From Haliscomenobacter sp. (GTDB lineage: Bacteria; Bacteroidota; Bacteroidia; Chitinophagales; Saprospiraceae), in assembly GCA_016707205.1 (NCBI GenBank), contig JADJHZ010000001.1, positions 310,001 through 374,000 of the forward strand: a stretch of 64,000 nucleotides of DNA, given 5' to 3'. The translations under genes were made by a program, and so were the position numbers. This document shows positions 18,729 through 26,894 of this stretch, one piece after another (position 1 is the stretch's first letter; each line of letters opens with the position of its first letter). The notes under the pieces are model-generated. The model searched no databases. It had not been told where the DNA came from and saw only the letters and a program-made list of their open reading frames with translations.

Positions 18729-19202
18729 ATGAAGGTCGAATGCTGTTGGATCGGGAAAACCCAGGAACCCTACCTCGAGGAGGGCTTACGAACCTATGAA
18801 AAGCGGCTGAAACACTACCTTCCGTTTGAAGTGGTATTGATTTCCGATATCCGAAGCGCGGGTAAATGCCTCCCCGAGGAAGTCAAACGCCAGGAAGGCG
18901 AGCGCATCCTCTCCCGGTTGAAACCGGAAGATTATTTGGTTTTACTGGATGAGAAGGGCCAATCCTTCCCCTCCGTCCAGTTTGCCCGTTGGATGGACCA
19001 GCGCATGCAAATGACCCACAAGCGATTGATTTTCCAGGTGGGAGGCGCTTTTGGGTTTTCTGAAGAAGTATATAAACGTGCAAATGCAAAACTCTCGCTT
19101 TCAGAAATGACGTTCTCCCATCAAATGGTCCGTCTGTTTTTTCTGGAACAACTATACCGCGCGATGACGATCCTGCGCAACGAACCGTATCATAACGAAT
19201 AA
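18729..19202 (+). CDS. rlmH: 23S rRNA (pseudouridine1915-N3)-methyltransferase
   Basis: RlmH is a SPOUT-class enzyme that uses S-adenosylmethionine to methylate pseudouridine 1915 in helix 69 of 23S rRNA. The 157 residues match the family in length. Motifs are LLDEKGQSFPSVQFA, FQVGGAFGFSEEVYKRA (the glycine-rich cofactor loop of the trefoil knot) and the C-terminal signature FSHQMVRLFFLEQLYRAM ending in YHNE. It lies in the lipoprotein-rhomboid gene run; the grouping looks positional rather than functional. Confidence 0.97.
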   Translation: MKVECCWIGKTQEPYLEEGLRTYEKRLKHYLPFEVVLISDIRSAGKCLPEEVKRQEGERILSRLKPEDYLVLLDEKGQSFPSVQFARWMDQRMQMTHKRLIFQVGGAFGFSEEVYKRANAKLSLSEMTFSHQMVRLFFLEQLYRAMTILRNEPYHNE

Positions 19203-19215
19203 TACCTTATAAACT

Positions 19216-19866
19216 ATGGGCGCTACTGAATTGAATATTACCCTGATTCTGGTCATTCTGACCGGCTTCATCTCCTGGCAGGGTTTTCGGAATCCGGAAT
19301 TTGCCAACAAATTGCTCCATATCCCTTATCGGGTTAAGCATCAAAAGGAATATATCCGGCTTTTGGGAGCCGGGTTTGTGCACGGCAACTGGATGCACCT
19401 GCTGGTCAATTTGTATGTTTTGTACCAATTCGGCGGCGTCGTTGAGCTGCTATTTGGGTATCTTTTCGGTCCTGCCTACGGGCTTGTGGTGTATGTTTTG
19501 TTTTACCTTACCTCGATCGTCATTTCATCTCTTCCCGCCTATTTCCGGCACCAGGACAACCCAGGTTACGGGGAATTGGGGGCGTCCGGGGCCACGTCGG
19601 CGCTGGTCTTTATTTACATCCTGATGGACCCCTGGCAATGGTTCCTGTTTCCTCCTTTGCCGGCCATTCTGTTAGGCGTGCTTTATCTCTGGTACTCTAA
19701 CTACATGAGCAAGCACAACCCGGGGGATCATATCGCGCATAGCGCCCATTTTGCCGGAGCGGTTTATGGCTTGGCGTTTGTCCTGGTTTCTACGTTTTTC
19801 TTCCGCCCGGTTTTTCTGGAGCAGTTCGTCGCCAAACTGCTTCAAGGCCCCACATCGCCCTTTTAA
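19216..19866 (+). CDS. rhomboid-family intramembrane serine protease
   Basis: This 216-residue polytopic protein has about six hydrophobic helices. The catalytic serine is Ser124 in ELGASGATSA (GxSG motif) and the partner histidine is His178 in HSAHFAGAVYG. The conserved GFVHGNWMHLLVNLYVLY segment lies at about 53-70. Rhomboids cut substrate helices within the membrane. The substrate is unknown; surface or lipoprotein substrates are possible given the lipoprotein gene at the head of the same run. Thirteen bases separate it from rlmH. Confidence 0.93.
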   Translation: MGATELNITLILVILTGFISWQGFRNPEFANKLLHIPYRVKHQKEYIRLLGAGFVHGNWMHLLVNLYVLYQFGGVVELLFGYLFGPAYGLVVYVLFYLTSIVISSLPAYFRHQDNPGYGELGASGATSALVFIYILMDPWQWFLFPPLPAILLGVLYLWYSNYMSKHNPGDHIAHSAHFAGAVYGLAFVLVSTFFFRPVFLEQFVAKLLQGPTSPF

Positions 19867-19887
19867 CCTTCAAATGCCCTGAACCCC

Positions 19888-20660
19888 ATGTTTTTTGTCG
19901 CGTCGAAAATCCTCTACTTCCTTATCCGGCCCATGAACTGGGTTTTGGTGCTGATGTTCGTTGCCTGGAGAAGCAAAAACCCGAAATGGAAAAACCGCTG
20001 TGCCCTGGCTGCCCTGGCAGTCCTCGTTTTGGGAAGCAACCGCGCTTTGCTCAATACCGTTGCCCGGTGGTGGGAACCCAAGCCTTCTCCAGCCCAAGGG
20101 ATAACCTCCCCTTACGATGTGGGAATCCTTTTGGGTGGGTTTTCCAATGCCTACGGATGGCCTGCGGATGGCCGGTTTCACGTTAATGTGAGCGCCAACC
20201 GGCTAACCCAAACGCTGGAATTGTATGATCAGGGGAAAATCAAAAAAATCCTGCTTACCGGCGGCTGGAGCAGAGTTCTCGGAGCGCCCATAGGCAACGA
20301 AGCCAAAGAGACCTTCGCCTTCCTGCTAAAATCCGGCATCCCCGAAGAAGATATTCTGGTCGAAGCCCAGGCCAGAAATACCTGGGAAAACGCCTTTTAC
20401 AGCAAGCGGGTACTCCGGCAACACCCCGGTTTAAACCGGATATTGCTCATCACCTCCGCCTGGCACATGCCCAGATCCCTGGCCTGCTTCCAAAAAGCCG
20501 GCGTAAACCCCGATTCCTATTGCGTCGATTACCTGCAGAATCAACCCGGTTGTGGTGGGAAGACCTCATCAAATTTGAACCCGAAACGTTCCAAAAATGG
20601 GAGTGGCTCATCAAGGAATGGGTAGGGATCGTGGCGTATAGGGTAAAGGGGTATAATTAG
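19888..20660 (+). CDS. YdcF/ElyC-like DUF218 membrane protein (one-base frameshift)
   Basis: The protein has an N-terminal membrane helix pair (about 1-50), then a DUF218 domain with DVGILLGGFSN, KILLTGGWSR, EAQARNTWENAFYS and ILLITSAWHMPRSLACFQ. ElyC-type members influence envelope polysaccharide or peptidoglycan metabolism in other bacteria; the role here is unknown. The frame derails after DYLQNQP. Adding one C to CCC at 20545-20547 gives RLWWEDLIKFEPETFQKWEW and a stop at 20658, for 257 residues. It is last in the five-gene run that starts at 17556. Confidence 0.88.
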
Positions 20661-20723
20661 GTGGTTAGTGGGTAAGTGATTAAGGAGGGCTTTCCGCGCC
20701 TGTTCAGAAAAATTTTTCGGCTA

Positions 20724-21281
20724 TCAGGAGCGGTTCCCCAACTTTTCAAACCACTCAGCCTGACTCTCCGCCAGGATGTCTCCTCCCTTTAGCGCTTCGT
20801 CGAGTTTGCGCTGGGCCCGGGATATCGATTTAGTGATCATTGGATGTTCGAGGTTTTCCGTTTCCTCCAAACCCAATTGTTGAACGAGGTTTACCAGGCG
20901 CTCTCCGCCAAATCGGGAGAACAAGGGTTCGTCCAGCGCGGTCAAAAAAAGTACCTGAGCTGGTTTCCATCCGGTAAAAATTCTGTGCTCGCGGCTTAAC
21001 AGCGGGTAATGCTCCAAAAATAGTACCGTTTTTCCTTCCACGTCTTCGGAGGAAGTCATTTGAGCCCGTTGAATGGGGACTTCCGGAAGTTGTTCCTGAA
21101 GCAATAATTCTTCGAAAAGATCCCTGGTTTGATCAAACCAAGTCACAACAACAGCTTCTGGCTGTTCCCTGATTAGTTGCAGAAAACCGCGTTTCTTGGC
21201 CGCTTCGGAAATCCATACCAGATCAATCAGCGGAAATCCGGGGCCAGAAGCCCCCTTTTTGAACAAATCCCAAAAGCTCAT
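20724..21281 (-). CDS. stand-alone protein resembling the second motor domain of SecA
   Basis: This 185-residue soluble protein begins at the ATG 21279-21281; the frame is open further upstream, but MSFWDLFKK is the natural start. Its C-terminal half (about residues 115-162 from this start) reads DEPLFSRFGGERLVNLVQQL, then GLEETENLEHPMITKSISRAQRKLDE. This closely matches the SecA segment that follows the second nucleotide-binding fold (FGSER...LMDRLG...IEH.M.T.SIE.AQKKVE). The Walker motor domain, preprotein-binding domain and C-terminal zinc tail are all absent. Whether it binds SecA, regulates it or is a relic is unknown. The similarity is my recollection of the family, not a search result. 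Confidence 0.7.
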   Translation of the reverse strand: MSFWDLFKKGASGPGFPLIDLVWISEAAKKRGFLQLIREQPEAVVVTWFDQTRDLFEELLLQEQLPEVPIQRAQMTSSEDVEGKTVLFLEHYPLLSREHRIFTGWKPAQVLFLTALDEPLFSRFGGERLVNLVQQLGLEETENLEHPMITKSISRAQRKLDEALKGGDILAESQAEWFEKLGNRS

Positions 21282-21438
21282 GGTGTGCAGGTATTTTAAG
21301 CAAGATAAACGAATTTTAATGGACGACAGGAGGGTCAGGCCCAAAAGGTCCATAAAAACCGGAGAATAATTGGATCGCAATCCTTTTTTTTGGAAATTCC
21401 ACCTGAATTAAGGCTTTGACCAACAGAACGGATTCCCT

Positions 21439-22458
21439 ATGCAAAAGGTGGTCACCTTCGGCGAAATCATGCTCCGGCTAAGTCCGCCCGGCAACCGGAG
21501 GTTTTCGGAAACCTCAGTCTTTGAGATCAATTTTGGTGGCGGAGAAAGCAATATTGCCGTTTCCCTCGCTACCCTGGGCATGCCTACCGAATTCGTATCC
21601 CGCATCCCTGCCAATGAATTGGGCGATGCCGCTGTTGCTGAACTGGAAAAACGAAACGTCGGCGTCCGGCACATTTTACGGCAAGGGGATCGTTTAGGCA
21701 TTTACTTTCTGGAAACGGGCGCCGTAAACCGGGGAAGCAAGGTCGTCTACGACCGGGCGCATTCTGGGATGGCCACCTTGAAACCAGGCATGATCAACTG
21801 GGAAAAGGTATTCCAGGGCGCCGATTGGTTTCACTGGACGGGCATAACGCCTGCTTTGTCGGAAGGCACCGCAGCCGCTTGCCGCGAGGCCATCGACACG
21901 GCCAACCAAATGGGTCTTACGGTATCGGTTGACCTCAATTACCGTAAAAATCTCTGGAACTATGGGAAACCCTTTGCCGAAGTCATGACCCCGCTCCTCC
22001 ATGGGTCCCATGTTGCATTGTGTTCCCTTGAGGACGCCGAAACCCATTTTGGGCTGACCGGCAACCCTTGCGCACCTCCTGCCGAGCGGTACCGAACCGT
22101 CGCTCCCCTATTTACCGAACTATTCCCGCAATGCCGGATCCTGGCCACTTCGCTAAGGGGATCGATCAGCGCGTCTCACAACAGTTACTCCGGGTTGCTG
22201 TTCGACGGCCAACAGCTTTATCAATCCCAAACGTACCAAATCACCCATATCGTGGACCGCATCGGAGGCGGCGATAGCTTTATGGGCGGACTCATCTACG
22301 GGCTGCTTCACTTCAAGGCAGACAGGCAAAAGGCGCTGAATTTCGCAGTGGCTGCATCCTGCTATAAGCACACCATTCCCGGTGATGCCAATTTGGCCAG
22401 CCTGGGGGAAGTTGAAAAAATTCTGGCGGGGGATATCAGCGGGAGGCTGGAGGTTTAG
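21439..22458 (+). CDS. PfkB-family sugar kinase, probably 2-keto-3-deoxygluconate kinase
   Basis: The 339-residue enzyme has the ribokinase fold signatures: FGEIMLRLSPPG and FGGGESNIAVSLATLG at the N-terminus and DRIGGGDSFMGGLIYGLLH with the catalytic aspartate near the C-terminus. The N-terminal wording is typical of KDG kinases, which phosphorylate 2-dehydro-3-deoxy-D-gluconate in uronate breakdown. No KDPG aldolase or uronate gene is near, so the exact substrate remains open. A GGTTAGTG-rich repeat tract begins at its stop codon. Confidence 0.88.
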   Translation: MQKVVTFGEIMLRLSPPGNRRFSETSVFEINFGGGESNIAVSLATLGMPTEFVSRIPANELGDAAVAELEKRNVGVRHILRQGDRLGIYFLETGAVNRGSKVVYDRAHSGMATLKPGMINWEKVFQGADWFHWTGITPALSEGTAAACREAIDTANQMGLTVSVDLNYRKNLWNYGKPFAEVMTPLLHGSHVALCSLEDAETHFGLTGNPCAPPAERYRTVAPLFTELFPQCRILATSLRGSISASHNSYSGLLFDGQQLYQSQTYQITHIVDRIGGGDSFMGGLIYGLLHFKADRQKALNFAVAASCYKHTIPGDANLASLGEVEKILAGDISGRLEV

Positions 22459-22503
22459 TGGTGGTTAGTGGGTTGAGTGGTTAGTGGTTGGTGGGTTAGT
22501 GAA
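22456..22503. repeat. degenerate GGTTAGTG tandem tract
   Basis: About 48 bases starting in the kinase stop codon contain several variants of GGTTAGTG/GGTTGAGTG. A shorter relative (GGTGGTTAGTGGGTAAGTG) lies at about 20660-20680 after the YdcF-like gene. Its function is unknown. Confidence 0.6.
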
Positions 22504-22531
22504 GTAGAATACCTTTTAAAATAAGCCGTCA

Positions 22532-23086
22532 TTGGATACAGAAAAAGACAAAAATCCCTGGACTACGCTTTCCGTCGCGGAAGTCTATCAAAACCCCTGG
22601 ATACGCATCACGCACCGGGAGGTGCTCAACCCGAATGGCCGTCCTGGCATTTATGGCGTGGTCCACTTCAAGAACCTCGCCGTTGGTATTGTTCCCATCG
22701 ACGAAAACGGCTATACCTGGTTGGTAGGACAATACCGTTATGCCTTGAATCGGTACAGTTGGGAAATCCCCGAAGGAGGATGCCCTTCAGGCGCCGATCC
22801 CCTCGAAGCGGCCCAACGAGAGTTGAGAGAAGAAACCGGCCTGGTGGCTTCCCATTGGACCAAGCTATTGGACACCGCCATCTCGAATTCCGTAACCGAT
22901 GAATGGGGGGTAGTCTATCTGGCGCAAAACCTCACCGAGGGCCCTCCCGAACCGGAGGAAACCGAAGAACTACAGCTGAGGAAACTTCCCCTGAAGGAAG
23001 CGCTTCAAATGGTATACTCGGGCGAAATAACGGATGCGCTCTCCATTATGGGGCTGATGATGGCAGATATAAGATATAAGGAATAA
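22532..23086 (+). CDS. Nudix hydrolase, ADP-ribose pyrophosphatase-like
   Basis: This 184-residue Nudix protein probably hydrolyses ADP-ribose or a similar nucleoside diphosphate sugar. The Nudix box is visible as GGCPSGADPLEAAQRELREE followed by TGLV. The glutamate expected five residues after the first Gly is Ala, a change also seen in related Bacteroidota proteins as I recall them. The start is TTG 22532, since no ATG precedes the conserved region in frame. Its TAA stop forms the first base pair of a perfect 52-base palindrome. Confidence 0.88.
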   Translation: MDTEKDKNPWTTLSVAEVYQNPWIRITHREVLNPNGRPGIYGVVHFKNLAVGIVPIDENGYTWLVGQYRYALNRYSWEIPEGGCPSGADPLEAAQRELREETGLVASHWTKLLDTAISNSVTDEWGVVYLAQNLTEGPPEPEETEELQLRKLPLKEALQMVYSGEITDALSIMGLMMADIRYKE

Positions 23087-23137
23087 GGCGTAAGGTTTAG
23101 GGCGCAAGGCATGCCTTGCGCCCTAAACCTTACGCCT
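23086..23137. terminator. perfect 52-base palindrome between convergent genes
   Basis: Two 26-base arms meet at GGCATGCC with no loop (centre between 23111 and 23112). Every base pairs. It starts at the last base of the Nudix stop codon and ends 4 bases before the stop of the convergent pruA. A two-way terminator is the simplest reading, although there is no U-tract and the arms are longer than usual, so a repeat-element origin is also possible. Confidence 0.7.
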
Positions 23138-23141
23138 AAAT

Positions 23142-24773
23142 TTATTCTTCCGCCATAAATGGATACCGGTAATCGGTGGGCGGATTGAAGTTTTCTTTGA
23201 TCGACCTCGGGGAAACCCAACGCAGGATATTCCAAACGGAGCCTGCTTTATCGTTGGTGCCGGAGGCGCGAGCCCCTCCAAAAGGTTGTTGGCCTACCAC
23301 AGCTCCGGTCGGTTTGTCGTTGATATAGAAGTTGCCCGCAGCATGCTTCAAGGCTTTGTCCGCTTCCATGATCGCCTTGCGGTCCTTGGCAAAAACGGCG
23401 CCGGTGAGGCCAAAAGGAGAGGTTTCGTTCAACAGGTTCAAGGTTTCCTCGTAGAGTTCGTCCTCGTAAACATAAACGGTCAGGACCGGTCCGAAAAGTT
23501 CTTCCTCCATGAGAACGTGCTTGGGGTTGGTGGTCAGGATCACGGTGGGGTCGATAAAATACCCGTGGGTTTTATCATACTTCCCGCCGGCGATAATCTC
23601 CACTTCGTTATCTTCCTTCGCTGCAGCGATGTAAGCGGTAATTTTGTCAAACGCCTTTTCATCGATGACGGCATTAAAAAAATTCCGGAAATCCTCCGGC
23701 GAGCCCACCTTGAAGGTGCTCAACGTGGCGCACAAGTCCTGTTTTACCTGAGGCCAAAGGCTGCTGGGAATATATGCCCTGCTGGCAGCCGAACATTTTT
23801 GCCCCTGGTATTCAAACGCGCCTCGAGCCAGGGCCGTAACCAGGGCCTGGACGTCGGCGCTTGGGTGGGCAATAACAAAATCCTTCCCTCCGGTTTCCCC
23901 GACAATACGGGGGTAGCCTTTGTATTTGGGCAGGTTTTTGGCAATCGTACTATACAGATGCTGGAAAGTGCCCGTACTACCGGTAAAATGCAACCCTGCG
24001 AAATCCGGATGTTCAAAGATAACTTGTCCGGCCAGAGGCCCGCTGACATAGACCAGATTGATGACTCCTTCGGGTAAACCCGCTTCCAGAAGGACTTCCA
24101 TAATCACAGCCGCCGAGTAGATCTGGTTTTCGGCAGGTTTCCATACAACAGTATTGCCCACGATAGCCGGGGCAGCCGGAAGGTTGCCGGCAATGGAGGT
24201 AAAATTAAACGGCGTCAAGGCAAAGACGAACCCTTCCAAAGGCCGGTATTCCATCCGATTCCACGTCAGGGCTGAGCTAAGCGGTTGTTGTTGATAAATA
24301 TCCGTCATAAACAGCGCATTGAACCGGTAAAAATCACATAGCTCTGCCACGCAGTCGATCTCCGCCTGAAAAACGTTTTTAGACTGGCAAAGCATCGTAG
24401 CTGCGTTCATTTTAGCCCGATAAGGGCCTGCCAGCAAATCCGCCGCTTTCAGAAAAATAGCCGCCCTATCCTGCCAGGGCATATTTTCCCAAGCCGGTTT
24501 GGCGCTTAGCGACGCGTCGATGGCCATTTGAACATGCTCTGCTGTGGCCCGGGTATGATACCCGAGGGTATGGCTGAGTTCATGCGGCGGCCTGATCGGC
24601 ACGCGCTCCCCTTCGAAGATTCGCTTATCCCCGATAAACATGGGTATTTCAAGCTGTTTGGACTTCAAATCGCGCAGCGTGGCCTTCAGCGTGGCGCGCT
24701 CCGGAGAACCGGGCGCATATTGAAGCACCGGCTCGTTTTTTATTGCGGGAAGTTGAAAAATAGCATTTGACAT
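23142..24773 (-). CDS. pruA: L-glutamate gamma-semialdehyde (1-pyrroline-5-carboxylate) dehydrogenase
   Basis: The enzyme oxidises glutamate semialdehyde to glutamate with NAD, the last step of proline breakdown. The 543-residue length fits the single-function enzyme. The catalytic glutamate lies in VGETGGKDFVIAHPSA and the catalytic cysteine in EYQGQKCSAASRAY. FALTPFNFTSIAGNLPAAPA is the NAD-binding loop typical of this subfamily. The proline dehydrogenase partner (putA/prodh) is not in the window. It is convergent with the Nudix gene across the palindrome. Confidence 0.96.
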   Translation of the reverse strand: MSNAIFQLPAIKNEPVLQYAPGSPERATLKATLRDLKSKQLEIPMFIGDKRIFEGERVPIRPPHELSHTLGYHTRATAEHVQMAIDASLSAKPAWENMPWQDRAAIFLKAADLLAGPYRAKMNAATMLCQSKNVFQAEIDCVAELCDFYRFNALFMTDIYQQQPLSSALTWNRMEYRPLEGFVFALTPFNFTSIAGNLPAAPAIVGNTVVWKPAENQIYSAAVIMEVLLEAGLPEGVINLVYVSGPLAGQVIFEHPDFAGLHFTGSTGTFQHLYSTIAKNLPKYKGYPRIVGETGGKDFVIAHPSADVQALVTALARGAFEYQGQKCSAASRAYIPSSLWPQVKQDLCATLSTFKVGSPEDFRNFFNAVIDEKAFDKITAYIAAAKEDNEVEIIAGGKYDKTHGYFIDPTVILTTNPKHVLMEEELFGPVLTVYVYEDELYEETLNLLNETSPFGLTGAVFAKDRKAIMEADKALKHAAGNFYINDKPTGAVVGQQPFGGARASGTNDKAGSVWNILRWVSPRSIKENFNPPTDYRYPFMAEE

Positions 24774-24878
24774 TGGAACCTGGTTTTATTTTAGTTAAAT
24801 GAATTGCTGCTCTGAAGATACGATTCAGCAGGTACCTGAGCGATGATCTTTCCCGGCAAAGATGGCATTTTTTCTTAC

Positions 24879-25352
24879 TTAAAACTCCATCGGCTTGATC
24901 CGGACCTGAGGAGGCAGAAAAGGGCTTGCATCCCCTCCCCCTTTAATAATTTCCCGGACGATAGTCGAACTGATATGCGAATACGCCGGCTGGCTAATCA
25001 GGAAAATGGTCTCCAACCCATACCCGATGATGTTATTCAGTTGGGAGATCGTTTTTTCGTAGTCAAAATCCGATGCGTTTCGCAATCCGCGCAGGAGGTA
25101 TTTCGCTCCTATCGATTGGCAATAGTGGGCGGTCAGATTTTGGAAATAGCCGGTCTCTACCTTGGGCTCATTGGCAAATACCTGGGAAAGCCAGTCGAGC
25201 CGCTGCTCCAGGCTATAGAGGGATTGTTTCTGGCTGTTCAACCCCACTGCGATGACTACCTTGTCAAAGAGAGGGAGCGCGCGTTCCACCAAGTCGACAT
25301 GGCCGACGGTGATTGGGTCAAAGGAGCCGGGAAAGACGGCAATTTTCGTCAT
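24879..25352 (-). CDS. coaD: phosphopantetheine adenylyltransferase
   Basis: CoaD transfers AMP from ATP to 4'-phosphopantetheine, the fourth step of coenzyme A synthesis. From ATG 25350-25352 the protein has 157 residues, the usual size. Motifs are FPGSFDPITVGHVDL (the (T/H)xGH nucleotidyltransferase signature), KYLLRGLRNASDFDYE and the ISSTIVREI ending. The ORF opens nine codons earlier, but the family starts at MTKIAVFPG. It is downstream of the secreted PsbP-like gene region on the same strand and probably has its own promoter. Confidence 0.97.
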   Translation of the reverse strand: MTKIAVFPGSFDPITVGHVDLVERALPLFDKVVIAVGLNSQKQSLYSLEQRLDWLSQVFANEPKVETGYFQNLTAHYCQSIGAKYLLRGLRNASDFDYEKTISQLNNIIGYGLETIFLISQPAYSHISSTIVREIIKGGGDASPFLPPQVRIKPMEF

Positions 25353-25376
25353 TAGCCCTGAATTTCGGTTGAGAGC

Positions 25377-25384
25377 CAAAGATA
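25377..25384 (-). promoter_or_regulatory. -7 box upstream of coaD
   Basis: The minus strand reads TATCTTTG, 24 bases before the coaD ATG. The nearest TTG upstream is only 12 bases away, so the -33 part is weak. Confidence 0.45.
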
Positions 25385-25467
25385 AAAAGTCTGGGGCAAG
25401 GACATGCTATGCAGGGAAAGGAATCTTCCCTTTTTCTGGTCGTCACCCGGACTTGACCAATACAAGT

Positions 25468-26034
25468 CTACAGCAGCAGGCGAAAGGATTCCAGAAAGCG
25501 TTCGCTGGACGGGTTCAGGCTTTCCCCTTTCATCATTACCGTTTGCACGGCGTAATACCTGCTTCCGGCGACGAATGCGCGGGTGCGAATAACCGATTTT
25601 GACTTGGGACTATTTATCCGCCAGACTTTCCCCGGATAGCCCAACACATCCTGATCTTCCTGATATGCGATTTCCCCTTCGACGCTAAAAGCCGCCTGCT
25701 CCATAGTGGCTTTGAAAAACTCCTGCAGCATATCTACTGAGTCTTGATGAATGGTATACTCCGGATAATCGCAATAGCTGACCATATAGACGATATCGGC
25801 ACTTTCTTTGCAATGGAAGGTATGGTATACCAAATTGCCCAAAGGGGTCGGGATCGTGTCGGCGCGTTCTCGCAGTCCTGCTGGCGAAAGCACTTTAAAT
25901 CCGCCCTCGACGGAAAGAAATTCGCTCCAACCGGACGATTGTCTCGGCCAGGCACTCGGGATAGATTCCTGAGCGCGCAAAAGGCCTGCTACAAAAACCA
26001 AACCAAAAAATAAGACCTGCTTGTAGTTCGTCAT
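25468..26034 (-). CDS. secreted protein of unknown function, possibly PsbP-like
   Basis: The 188-residue protein starts at ATG 26032-26034 with a signal peptide (MTNYKQVLFFGLVFVAGLLR, cut near AQE). The frame is open 19 codons further upstream. The mature part has the order GGFKVLSPAGLRERADTI, YMVSYCDYPEYTI and TRAFVAGSRYYAVQTVM, ending in a helix. This strand-helix pattern resembles small PsbP-like domains found in Bacteroidota, but the match is weak. There is no catalytic motif. It faces the NrtR-like gene divergently across 128 bases. Confidence 0.75.
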   Translation of the reverse strand: MTNYKQVLFFGLVFVAGLLRAQESIPSAWPRQSSGWSEFLSVEGGFKVLSPAGLRERADTIPTPLGNLVYHTFHCKESADIVYMVSYCDYPEYTIHQDSVDMLQEFFKATMEQAAFSVEGEIAYQEDQDVLGYPGKVWRINSPKSKSVIRTRAFVAGSRYYAVQTVMMKGESLNPSSERFLESFRLLL

Positions 26035-26107
26035 GTAAAATAAGTTGTATCCACAAAAACTCAAATGCGAGGAAAAAAGTTGGTTGCCCACAAAAAAACG
26101 CTTAGCT

Positions 26108-26126
26108 TAGTTTGTTATTTAAACTA
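26108..26126. promoter_or_regulatory. candidate operator upstream of the NrtR-like gene
   Basis: TAGTTT and AAACTA form a 6-base inverted repeat around a 7-base spacer, 36 bases before the start codon. The left arm overlaps a near -7 sequence (TTAGTTTG). Self-control by the downstream regulator is an inference from position and symmetry. Confidence 0.4.
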
Positions 26127-26162
26127 TGAAAACAGAAGTTTGTCGTACGAAAACCCAATCCT

Positions 26163-26882
26163 ATGTCATTCCCTTCTGAATACCCCCGTCCGGCGGTAAC
26201 CGTGGACTGCGTCGTTTTTGGCTACGCAGTGGGAAAACAACTCAAAGTGTTGTTGATCGAGCGGTTAAACGATCCTTTCGCCGGGCGTTGGGCGCTTCCC
26301 GGCGGGTTTGTCGAAGAAAACGAGCCTCTGGAAACGGCTGCTTTGCGCGAGCTGGAGGAAGAAACCGGCGTTCAGAATATCTTCGTCGAACAACTCTACA
26401 CCTTCGGATCGCCCAACCGCGACCCCAGAGGCAGGGTAATTACCATTGCGTACTACGCACTGGTCAACCTGGAAAAACACCCTGTCCATGCAGGAACGGA
26501 TGCCAAACACGCCCGGTGGTTCCCGGTAGAGGAACTTCCCCTTCTGGCATTTGATCACCAACTGATTCTGGAAGCCGCGCTTAACCGGCTGCGAACCAAG
26601 ATCCGATACCAGCCTATTGGGTTTGAACTCCTGCCGGAGGAATTTACCCTCACTCAGCTTCAGGAGCTATACGAAGCCATTCTCGGCGTCCGTCAAGCTC
26701 TGAACAAAAGAAATTTCCGTTCCCGCATTTTAAAAATGGGAGTGCTTAGAGAGGTAGGCATTCAAGAACATGTCGCTCACCGCCCGGCGCGGCTTTACCG
26801 GTTTGACAGCGAGGTTTACCATGAAATGCAGGAATCCAAGTCCAAAGAACTCATCCGAAGAGGAATTGATTTTGAAATTTAA
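26163..26882 (+). CDS. NrtR-like transcription regulator (Nudix domain plus winged helix)
   Basis: The 239-residue protein pairs an N-terminal Nudix domain (about 1-140) with a C-terminal winged-helix domain (about 150-235: FTLTQLQELYEAILGVRQAL, then NKRNFRSRILKMGVL, then RPARLYRFD). The Nudix box is complete: GGFVEENEPLETAALRELEE followed by ETGV. Proteins of this design sense a nucleotide or sugar ligand and repress NAD, pentose or other pathways. In Bacteroides a relative controls arabinose use. The regulon is unknown here. It lies 12 bases upstream of purE, so it may share a transcript with it. Confidence 0.9.
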   Translation: MSFPSEYPRPAVTVDCVVFGYAVGKQLKVLLIERLNDPFAGRWALPGGFVEENEPLETAALRELEEETGVQNIFVEQLYTFGSPNRDPRGRVITIAYYALVNLEKHPVHAGTDAKHARWFPVEELPLLAFDHQLILEAALNRLRTKIRYQPIGFELLPEEFTLTQLQELYEAILGVRQALNKRNFRSRILKMGVLREVGIQEHVAHRPARLYRFDSEVYHEMQESKSKELIRRGIDFEI

Positions 26883-26894
26883 CCTATCTACACC

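Noticed and set aside
23286..24077. Plus-strand ORF of 263 codons antisense to pruA
   Set aside because: Composition and position are those of a reverse-frame shadow of pruA.
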